DNA of 64,000 bases from Seriola aureovittata (taxonomy: Eukaryota; Chordata; Actinopteri; Carangiformes; Carangidae). The stretch spans positions 4,194,712-4,258,711 of the forward strand of contig NC_079374.1 of the NCBI RefSeq assembly GCF_021018895.1, given 5' to 3'. Position numbers and translations under genes: made by a program. Shown one piece after another: positions 1-32,500 of this stretch (position 1 is the first letter of the stretch; each line of letters opens with the position of its first letter). A model generated the notes under the pieces. The model ran no database searches and was not told the DNA's origin. It saw only the letters and a program-made list of their open reading frames with translations.

Positions 1-120
1 GTTAACAGCTGTTAATGCCAACGTTGGCTATGTAGCAATAGCAAAACTTACAAATAGCTCCTTCAACACAACACTGTGGCTCAAGTAAAACAAGCAAACT
101 TATCAGGAAGATTCCTAGTT
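1..120. repeat. Partial copy of a dispersed inverted-repeat element
   Basis: The left edge resembles 6,075-6,150 in direct orientation and 5,728-5,795 in inverted orientation. Shared pieces include AATAGCTCCTT and a TTAAC/GCTAACRTT stretch. It is cut by the window edge. Confidence 0.5.
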
Positions 121-180
121 ATAAAGAAAGGAAGCAGGAAACTTCCCTCCTAACAAGACACAGCTTGGTAGTAATGTCAC

Positions 181-21848
<21,668 letters not shown>

Positions 21849-24800
21849 CTGTGGTGTAAATCTCATTTCTTCAGCAGCAGAACAACCACAGCACAAACCA
21901 CACAATGACCCTGGTTATTACAAGATTACAGGCAAATATTTCATTAACTGAGGCTGTATTAGTGCCTGAGAGTTTAACCTGCTGTGATGGTTTACAAAAG
22001 CAGTCAGAGTGACTATACACACACACATACACGCACACACACATTTCTGTTGTGTTTTGAGCTTTGAGTTTAAAGTAGCCGTGGTCAGCATTTTGCTTTG
22101 ACCTGGGAGCAGGGCAGTGTGTGTGAGTAAAAGAGAGAGAGCGTGTGTTTCTGTGTGTGACAGGGTCATTACAACAAACAAAATAAAATAAAACTATGAT
22201 GAACACAATGTGGTAAGAGAACGGTTGTAAACTAAATGATTGAAAAACTAAACTAAACTTAAATATAAAATGAATATGTGAAATAATATTTCTCTGATAT
22301 TCTACAAACTGCCTTTTTATGGCTTTGCATACAGCTTAGTAAGTTCAATTGCTTGTATTTATTTAATTTATAATAAGTTTAAAATTAGTTTAAATTACAT
22401 AAAGGAAGACACAATCACTTTTGTTTTAACATTACAGTTCACACACATGAAAATTAGTTTTGACTTTTTAAACCGATTCATTTTGGCTCAAACACATTCA
22501 CTTTATTCATTTCCAGGAGACACTTTCCAGCTTTTTTTTTTTTTTAAAACCTGCAATCACAGTTTTTTTCTCTTTGGTCACTTGGGGGCGGCAGAAACCA
22601 GTGGTCAATACAACATTAACAAATTATCACTTTTAAGCGGATTTGTTGAACTTGTTAGCAAACTCCAGCACATACACAGGAATGTTATCGTGATATGGAG
22701 CCGTGTTTCTGTCCATTGGATGAAGATTCATTTGCTTTTAGCTCTGGTTTTGGTCTGCACCAACTCCTGAGGGAAATATCTATCTGCTAAATGCTCCACT
22801 ATGTTCACTAGATAGGGTATTAAATATTCATTATTATTACCAGTTAAATATTTTGAAAGACTAATATAACCACGACTGTCTGGACTCTCAGCTACTGCTT
22901 CATGTGTCACATTTGTAGCTTTGGGCCATTTAAAGAAAGCACATTCATTCTTAGTTTAACTGTCTACAAAATCTACAAAGCTGTTCAGTCTGAAACAACT
23001 TTGAGCTTGAAGCTTAATTCCAGCTTAAAAATGTTCAGAACATTTTGATAATCTCACTGAACTCAGAAAATACCCTAAAACATACATAAGGATTAACTGA
23101 AGGAGTAATGTAAAGTTTGTGGTAAGTCTCACATTGCTCATTTCAAAAGATGTTGAATGGATAATTGAATAAATAAATTAATGAATCATTAATGAAAGTG
23201 ACCTAGTTAAACTTTCTTTCTATGTCAACGTTCAGCCAAAGAATCTAAAATGTTATGGCACCACAAGACAAGAGAAAACCTTACACAGTGGTTTCAAAGG
23301 TTTCAGAGAATGATACAGTAAAAGGCAGAAATACAAACAAGCAGGTTCTTTATTAGTAAAGTAACAAACCAGCAGGTTGTATGGGGTAAGAAGAGGCAGC
23401 CTATACACAAGTGTGCTGCTTCACACAGCGACGTGAAGCCATCAGCATAACGTTTCTCTATGGACAAAGCTCAGCATGGACACGATCAGGAAACAGCGCG
23501 GACTAGCATTCAACAGGGTGGAGCCACCACGGTGCTACGCGGCTCACCAAGCCATGACAGATGCATTGTGGGACTGGGACTGAATCGACGCTGGGACAGT
23601 CGCCGCCTGAAGTTGAACTCTTTGGAGAAGAAGAACCGGAGGTCTGTCTGCAGCGGGAGACGTCTGTTAGAAGGTTTAATAAAGCGGCGACCTCTGGTTG
23701 CAGCTGCCCAGACATGCAGGTTCATAACTCTTGTCCTTGTTAAATGTTCTCTGGTTTCTGGATGATTCTGACAAACAAACCTCCTCTCAGTGCACAGTGT
23801 CCTGGGGGGAGGTTTGGTTGTCACTGTAATGGGTCTTGGGTGCATTCACATCTACATTTTTACATTAATATCTACAATATTTTTGGATATGATCCACATA
23901 TTCAAACAGATAAAGACAGATGTTGATGGCTCATCCTGAGATGATGATGTTTTGACTTCTGAGTATCTCTTTAGCCCTGGTGTTGTACTGATTCACTTCC
24001 AACAAAGTAGTCATGGCTAGTTGTCCCAGTCCAGTCAAACCCCACAAAACATGCAAATGTTGAGTAAAAGAGCTTCCTGTTTTACTGAACCTGGTTAAAG
24101 TTGACTGTAGAGCCTTCAACTCAGAAGAAATGATTGAATTTCTGCCTAACTTTCCCAGGGTCAAGAGCCAAGCTCAAAGGTAAGTGTAGGTTGCAGTTGT
24201 ACACCTGGATAAGAGGCGTGTTAGCCGACTCAACTGTAACACAAACACAGAGCACACGTGAATACCAGAGGGCCTCCAGAGGACGGGACAGTGACAATAT
24301 GATTTGAGACATGTTTTTGACTCACTTACTGGTGTTTTGTTTCAGTCCCCGACTGACTAGAACATCCTTTCTTATGTGGTTTAGACAAACAACAGGTGAG
24401 TGCCGTTCTTCAGAGAGTGAAAACTCAGCCTCAGACCCGGGTTATAAGAACTGAGAGAAACCAAAACGCTAAGACAAAGCTAGTAATTTACATTCTGTAC
24501 ACTGCTACTGCATTATCAAACTTTAATTTGTCCATTCTCCATTTACAAGCTGTCAACTGGGCACCGGCTTAAATCCAGAGGGGCAGACTGGAAAACAATT
24601 GGAGAGTCAAAGATTTGGATCATAAAATAACTCCAGAGGTTGCACACGGAGACAGAAGTACAGAGCTCAGGAGAGCTTAAATATTCCGGTGAATTGTTGA
24701 CTATGTGAAGTATTTTAAGGCGGGGTTAAACCTTAGACCTCATAAAGACCCTGAGTGCTTCGCTGAAATACCATAACACATAGCACAGGTTTAACTCCTT

Positions 24801-27800
24801 CGGTTTAAATGTAAACAAAGAGAAAATGAAGGTTTCAGGCTCTTTGAAAGATAATGTGGGACCAATGAAGTGAAGTCTGAGTACGTGATTCATTGGTTTT
24901 TGAAGGATAGGCTCAGTTGTGGGTCTCACAGTCTGGTCTTCATCCTCGGTGTATATACTTTTGTGTTGATGAGGATTGTAAAGATGTATCGTCATGGTGA
25001 AAACTGTTTTTCTAGCATAAACTGAAGGCAGTAAGAGTTTAGTGGTAGAAGGTTTTCTGTGGCAGCCATGTTGGCGCCACACTTCTGCACCAAGTAAAGT
25101 ATGGAAACCCAAAGTGATAAATATTAAATAAAGGAATGACACATTATCATATAAATTAGTACAGACAAAATGTAATATAACCATGAAATTATGCAATAAT
25201 TCAATAAATAATAGCAATACTATGCTGCTAATGCTGCTATTTCTGCTGCCATTTTTGTATTCTATTTTTATTATAACAGGTATTATTATTTCTATTTGTT
25301 TAATGTACATTTTTTAAATGTTACAACTATTTTTTTTAACTGAAACAAGGCAGATCTTTACATGTGACAGCACTGTTCATTCATTGCGCTTTACTTAACT
25401 ACATACTACTTTTGCGTACTACTGCAACTTTGTTTTTTACATGAAAATTGTTGTTACCTTGTAAAGTTTTAAAGCTCAGCTCAATATGATGAAATGTTAT
25501 TTCAACCAGTTTTTATCACACATTATTTCTATTTAACACCAACAGTTTTTAATCTTTTTTTTATCATTGCCATTTTCCCCAATGATAACAATCATTTCAC
25601 AAATTCATCATTAAATTACATCATTTGTCTTTATTTATCTATTTGAATATTTGTTTAATTTATTGATTGACTTCATTTTAATTTAATTCAATTAACTTTC
25701 ATTTATAATATTGAGCACTTTGGGTCTCCATACAAAAGACCAGGTTGAAAGCTGTTAACTTTAAGTACTTTTCATATTTATACTTTGTTGTAACCATTTA
25801 ACAGCGAGCTGTTGTGTGACTTGTGAGGATTAAAAACATGTGAGGTGTAACGCTGTGTATGTTCAGGGGATGTGGAGCACAGCGTTGGTTCAGCGTTCAG
25901 GTCACACTTGACTGGAATCAGCTGCTTCATTCATGCTTCACAATCGGCGGCTCGGCTTCTCAGCTGACAGGTAACAGCCAATCACATTCATACTACACAC
26001 AGTCTGACACTTTTCACTGTTTCTCTGCTGAAGTGCCAACACCAACGTCATGTCCTGCGGCGGCTCCTTTCACCAGCCCTGCCTCCTCCTTGTAGCTTGT
26101 TGATTTCGTTCAGATTTAATGTTTATGTGTGTGTGTTAAGGAGGAATTCATTCTTCCTGCAAATCTTTTTTGATTTTTAAGAAGTCCCTCAAAGAGCAGA
26201 CCTTTACCCACACCTTGATATATTGATCAGATAACTGTATCTCAGAAATGTCTGGGTAGAGAAATCTTGTCTTTCTTACCTAAAACCTCATCTAGAAGGA
26301 TTGCTCCGTTTGGTCTTTGCCTTTAGGAGGCTGACATTTCAAACTGCGGTCTGTCCACAGCCAGCGCTTCTTAGTTCAAAAGCAGAAACAACATGTCCCA
26401 CATTTCTTAGTACTGATCCAAAGTCCCTGCTGAGAAGATGAACAGCACCCGGTGGTACCTGAATAGTTCTCATTACAGCTGCACAGATAAACACAGGCTT
26501 ACATCACATTACTTGCAGATTTGTATGGATGTTGTTGTACTACACATCAAAGGTGATAGTTGCTTCTACCGAACAGTGGGTTGCTTACATTTGCACCATT
26601 CTGCATCCCCACTTGCATGAAAATAAATGCTTACTATTGTAGTACACTAAATGCTTATTGGGGGAATTGGGAGGGAAGCAAAATAGCTGGGGGGGGGGCT
26701 TTGAAAGCATTTGGTGAAAGCAGAGGACAGCACTTGTAATGGCAGAACACATTCTACAAGAAATTACATTCATCAATAGAAACAGGACAGTAAACAGACT
26801 CTTCTGTCTGCCAGCCACAGCAGCCGCTAAATCCAAGACCAGTTCGTCCGCCACTCGAGCTAATTTACAAGCCAAACGAATGAGACCCAAACACCACAGG
26901 TGGTGATTTGCCACAGCGGCTGGTAGACGAATGTACAAACAAAGAAGTCTCAGGGTGGAGTTCATCTCCCACCTTCACACCAAATGTCACAGGTTTTTGT
27001 TTCTAGAAACAGATTTCTAACCTGGTTTCTAAACCATCCCTGGTGATTTTTACATGCAGGTTTTCCCTGATTATTCTACTGTTTTGTAAACTACCTAAGC
27101 AAGTTTTTGTAAACAGTGATACGAACAAATAGTGTGTCCTTTAGAACAGATGTCATTCTCCACGGTGCCTTTTCTGTGCTCGGGAATCCTGCGTCAAGTC
27201 CAGTAGTCCTCAGTTTTTTCTGATGTGATGCTTCTGGCCCATTCAAGCCAGGTGATTGTATTTCATGATGGTTCAGTCCAGTTCGGTTCAGTACAGCTCA
27301 GTCAGTGATTTGATGTAAACTCCAGCAGTTCACCACAACAATATCCAGAAAGCAAACTCTGCTGCTGCACAGTTCTGCAGCTGCTCAGTGACTTCAGTTC
27401 AGCTCAGTGTATTTGGGTTTGATTCAGTCAATACATCAGCTGCACTCAGCACAGACCAGACTGGTCCAGGTCACCATTGCAAATATGATGTCAACCGCCG
27501 TCCTGAAATAAATTAACATTCAATAATTTAAAGGTATCACAGCAACGCTCAATCCTGTTGCATCCAGTCCAAAAAAAACTTGATGTTGTTGGGTTAGATC
27601 GCAGCTACAGGTGACAGTCGGACCTGTTACCTGGAATCATCCAGGAAACTTAAAGATCCACAAGTCCAGGTTTCTTGCTTGATGCAGTTTAGGAGAAACT
27701 TCAGCATCTAACTTTTCAGTTTTGCTTGATTTTTCACTGTGAAGAAAATTCCCACAACTGACCAAACGGACACATGCTCAACAATCACCACAATTAGCTA

Positions 27801-28987
27801 AACATTCTTGCTAATGGAGAAAACGTCTACTTCTGACGGCAACTCTGTACTGACCATCTCTCATCACATCAGACATCCTGAATGAAACATTCTTGAGGAC
27901 GTTTTCTACGACATTCTTGATGGTGTTGTTTAAATTAAACATCGCACTGTTCCTCAAACTCACTATCCCTAATTAACTTTTTGTCACTGAAGCTACAGTC
28001 TACCGACAGTCCAAGGTTCAGTCCGCAAAGACTGAAAAGCCTGTCAGTGCTGCTGAACCCTGACCTCAACTCACTAAGTACCAACATTAACCGAAGTTTT
28101 TCTAACTACTCTAAAACATCTTCATGGTGATCAATCTGATTAAATTGATCAGACTTTTTCTTTCTTTCTTCCAGAGTTTCTCATGATCTTAATTTAGCTC
28201 AAATTAAATGACAACAAACACATTACTAGCACATTTGTCACAGTGTATAACAGTTATTATCAGGGTTTGATTCTGGTTTTGGATGGCGTAGTGCCCTCTA
28301 GTGGTCAAAAACCTTTCATAACTCTTTCATATGTTCACTTATATTAGCCTAATTCACTGAGCATGGCTGGTAATATGCTCCACATTGGCGCAGACTCTGT
28401 CATCCAGTTGGCTAGTGAGGCCACCAACAGGCCAGTCCTGGTACTGCCCAAGTGTCCCTGAGCGAGAGCATTGTGACTCAGGTGAAGACGAAACAACCTT
28501 CTGCAGATCCAAGTTAAGGACAAAGACTAAGATTAGCTCCACGCTGGGATTAACAAATCAGTTGCCTTTGATAAATATATTTTTCCCTGTAAAAATAAAC
28601 ATTTTAATGTAAAGAGAACCGAACATGTTGCCATCGTGCTTGCTCACAGTGGTCAGTTGAGCGGGTTCTTTGGGTTCTTATGGGGCATCTAGGCAGTAGG
28701 TAATGTTTGATAGTAGGTGAACAAAGACCAGATGAAATGTTGGTCAACAATTAAATATTTTACAGCCATGAATTTCAATGATTTCTTTCTGTTTCTAAGG
28801 TTTGGTCTAGAGGCGACAGAGTGACCTAGTGGTTCTAACAAGAAGATCCTTATCCGTTTCCATTTCCCACTCTCACATTAATAAATACTAAAGATAATTA
28901 AATGCTTAAAATGTATTGTACTGTTATTATTGGTATCCTCACAGGTGGATTGTTACTGAGTGTTCGGACACTCAGATCTTCTCTCCG
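21849..28987. other. Intergenic region between kalrn 3' end and abcb6
   Basis: No coding exon recognised. It should contain the kalrn 3' UTR (just left of 28,988; a variant ATTAAA signal is near 28,604 on the minus strand) and the abcb6 5' end. Visible content: repeat R copy 3, a GC-rich block at 23.46-23.85 kb, AT-rich DNA from 24.7 to 25.8 kb, a GC-richer stretch with a GCCAATCA box near 25.97 kb, a 126-residue minus-strand open frame of unknown meaning at 26,585-26,965, and CAGT-rich degenerate sequence near 27.2-27.5 kb. Confidence 0.7.
22570..22995 (+). repeat. Dispersed repeat R, copy 3
   Basis: Contains CACTTGGGGGCGGCAG, TGGAGCCGTGTTTCTGTCCA, TCCTGAGGGAAATATC and TGCTAAATGCTCCACTATGT, the same order as at 12.1 and 17.0 kb. 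Confidence 0.7.
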
Positions 28988-29545
28988 TCACAGTGTGTTT
29001 CCCATGCTGCTGCTCACCAGCCCTTTGATATTGGTGATGGGCCTGACGTCGTGCAGCTGTCTTCTTCGGTCAATGAACGTGGCCAAACGCGTCGTGTCCA
29101 GAGGCTTCTTGGAGTACTCCCCGCCATGTGGACCCCCACGACCTACCCACGGGTGCTGCAGACAGGAAGTGGCACTTGGCCTCTTCCTCTGATCCTGCTG
29201 CAGCGCCGAAGACACAAAATCCCTCGCCGCCTGGCTCACGTCGCGGAAATATTCGTCCGGGAAGCAGAAGTCCAGGCGGCAGATGTTGACACAAGTTTCC
29301 TCCGGGGATTCGTCCAAAAATGGGGAAACGCCGCTGAGCATCACGTAGGCCATCACGCCAAGGCTCCACACGTCCGTCGCAACGGAGACCGGCGTCCCAC
29401 GGATGAGCTCAGGTGCAGCAAACTCTGGGTTTCCAAGAAGGAGGTGAACGTAACGACGGTGGGCGGACAGCTGGACTGCATCGCCAAGGTCAATGAGCTT
29501 AATGCACGGGGTGGGAGAGTGGAGGTCGACCATGATGTTCTCAGG
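28988..29545 (-). CDS. kalrn: kalrn last exon: kinase C-lobe and stop
   Basis: 558 nt, acceptor CTCCAG, stop TGA at 28,988-28,990. It encodes [74 protein letters not shown] and DVRPITNIK, ending MGNTL. The catalytic Asn, a DLG metal-binding motif and APE are all present. The tail is kalirin-like (YSKIPLDTSRLACFIERR). Confidence 0.98.
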   Translation of the reverse strand, partial: PENIMVDLHSPTPCIKLIDLGDAVQLSAHRRYVHLLLGNPEFAAPELIRGTPVSVATDVWSLGVMAYVMLSGVSPFLDESPEETCVNICRLDFCFPDEYFRDVSQAARDFVSSALQQDQRKRPSATSCLQHPWVGRGGPHGGEYSKKPLDTTRLATFIDRRRQLHDVRPITNIKGLVSSSMGNTL

Positions 29546-32500
29546 CTGGAGGAGAGAGAAACAGGATTCAGAAACAGATGGAAGATAATCATTTTCATAA
29601 AGAGCATTTCTGTAGATACGTAAATAAATCTCAAAGATTGAAGGCGCAAGGAACCTTCAGATCCAGGTGTGCTACTCTGCAGGTATGAAGGTGCTGCAGG
29701 GCCTCGAGAGTTTCTCTGATGAAGAACGCCACCTTCTCCTCCATCAGCTCATCGTGGGCGACGAGGTAGTCGAGTAGACGACCATCCTCCAGCCTGATGA
29801 AGTCACGTTTAGACAAAGTTGAGTTAATGTTAGCTTCGTAGCTAGGTATCATGCTAGCTAATATAACTGATAGCATTATGTAGCCAGCTAGCTAGTTTGC
29901 TAACAGTTAAGTTACAGAAAAGTAAAAACAGAAACTTTGTGAATGATTTAAAAACTCAATAGCTGCTTTGTAATGAACCTTAAAAGACGTAAAACAATTT
30001 AGGGACATAAACTTTGCTTCAAATTTCTGCAACTTTTTTTAAGCTAGCTAGCTAGTTGCTGATATATAATATTTAAACTTCATCACATGTAAAGTTTTAA
30101 GAGACTATGGGTTAAAGACAAAACCGTTAACTGTGTTACAGTAACTTAATTCAAGTTTAAAGGTGGGTGTTTCTTGAATTAGGTCAGACTTACAGCTCCA
30201 GGATCAGCATCAGAGAGGTGGGAGACTCGTATGTGTCCAACAGCGCCACCAGCTGGTGATTCTGCACATGTCGGAGGATGTCCGCCTCGTGAGCCACCTG
30301 CTCCTTCTTCTGCATCTTCTTACTCACAAACTTCACTGCAACCTTGAAAGAAAAGTGAAACACACTTCAGCACACTGACACAGAAGATAAAAGGTCAATA
30401 AAAATATGTAAAGGAAATAAACTCTTGACTTGAAAATGCAGATTATACTGCAATATACTACATTAAGAAGATAAAAACCTGTCATCAACAAAACTTCTCT
30501 GAAACCTTAATTCAATAAATATAAATGTGGCTGCAAAAGAAAACACCCAAAATAACAAAGTTAAACCTGTTAAATTTAAAACTTAACTCAAGTTAAAATA
30601 ACTATTAGTCTAAATACATTCAGTACAAATATAAAAATAATCTTATTTAGTGAATGAGAACTTTGCTAAAAAGATTAAATAAATTAAATTAAATTAAATA
30701 AAAAGATTAATGCAAAGAAAAAAAAACAACCTAACCTTAAAACACACTTGCAACACATTACACACAGTCTTAGTCTGCAGGCTCCTACCTCTTTCTTTGT
30801 TGTCTTGTTGAGACACTTCCTCACCACTGAAAATCGTCCCCTGGTAAAAAAGAAGAAGCGACAAAACTTGAGAGATATTGAATTAAAAAAAAAAAAACAG
30901 AGGCTGCATAATCAAGTTTGGGTTGTGAAAAGCAGCATCAGTTTGAAAAGTCGCTGTTTTGCCAGGCGACACTTTACCTCCCAATCTCACAGATCTCAGA
31001 GAAGGTGGAGTCAAAGTTTTCTTTCCACTGGATTCCTGTTCCGTCATAGCCAGAGTCTGGACAGAGAAACAGCAGAGGATGGAAGGATTATTAACTCCGT
31101 TTCATGTTCAACCTTCCATGTGATTATTATCTGCATCTTCTATCAAATATCTGTATCTCAGTCTTGGAAAGAAAGCGAAAGGTGCAGATGTTTTCTGTGG
31201 TAAAAGAGGTTTTTGTTCCCTCATTATGAAACTGCGTGTGCAGACTTACTGCTGCTGGGCAGTGTGACCATATTGGAGGGCTCTGATGGCGGGCCGACCC
31301 CCCAGCGGTTGGAGGCTCGCACTCTGAACTGATAGTGACCACCGGGGATCAGAGTGTCGATCTGAACACACTCCTCCCTGCTGCTGGCCACCTGTTGCCA
31401 TAGCAACGAGTCTGTAGATGAGACATGGAGGGAGATGGAGAAGTGAGGATGCTTAGTCTGGTTGTCTCTTCTGGTTCCATTACCGATTTTCAGACACTTA
31501 CCTTCCTGTCTGTACTCCACAGTGTAGCTGCTGACGGCGCTGTGAGCGGATGAAGCTGGAGGCGGCCAGTGGACCATCACCGCCGTGCTGCTGGCCTCCT
31601 GAGCCACTGGCCGCCCTGGGGCTGCTGGGATACCTGCAAGAGGGCACAAAATCAACAGTCTAGAAAACATGGAGGCTAATTTAAAACTAAAATCTCACAG
31701 TACCATCACAGCTGATTAACTGCCTGGTGCCGACCAGGGTTACTGCGTTACCTTGCACTTTAATGGAGGCGGAGGAGGAGGCAGAGCCGTGGTCGTTAAC
31801 GGCAACACAGGTGTAGATCCCCGTATCCTGAGGCATCAGATTGCAGATCTTCAACAAGATGTCACCTGTATCCCTGGTGAGGAGGAGGATGATGAGGAAG
31901 GGAGAGAAGAGATGAAGAAGAAGAGGAGGGAGAGTAGGAACAGGATGATGAAGAGGAAGGAAATATAAACATTTAACTACAGCGAGCACAGTTTGTATAA
32001 AACCAAGATGACTTAAAACGTATTCAGTTGGCGTTACCTGATGTCGATGGTGAAGCGGCTGTTGCTGGTCACTGGGTTCTGGTCGGGGCCCTTCAGGGTG
32101 ACGGAGGGTTTGGGGCGTCCACAGACTTTACAGCAGAGGACGACAGTCTCTCCGAACGCACACGCCACGTCTGACAGAGGGACGAGGAACTCTGGAGCCA
32201 CTGCACACAAACACACAAGCTACTGTCCACTCAGCTCTTACTCCAATTTCTAGTAACTTTATTATTATTTATGCACTTTAATATATTGATCAATACAGCA
32301 CCGTTCAGACAGTTTTTGGTCTTCAGGCTCTGACGAGTCTCAGCTTTAAGCAGGTTTACATCAATATTCAATCATAGTTGAGGGGTTCAAAAGTAATTGA
32401 ACAGATAAACATGAAATCATCATATTTAATATTTGGTGGAAAATCATTTGCAGTCAATGACGCCTGAAAAGACAGATTGTGTCTCCCCCCGGTGACGCTC

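Noticed and set aside
24726..25310. 194-residue minus-strand open frame, considered as abcb6 TMD0
   Set aside because: AT-rich, no Trp-rich or PxxxFxFT-type TMD0 features and no suitable donor in the needed phase. It looks like chance.
28070..28130. CTTA|GTGAGT on the minus strand as donor of a TMD0 exon
   Set aside because: The required frame runs into a stop within about 55 bases and shows no TMD0-like residues.
28916..29623. 235-residue plus-strand open frame
   Set aside because: It is the antisense shadow of the conserved kalirin kinase exon; no domain is readable in this direction.
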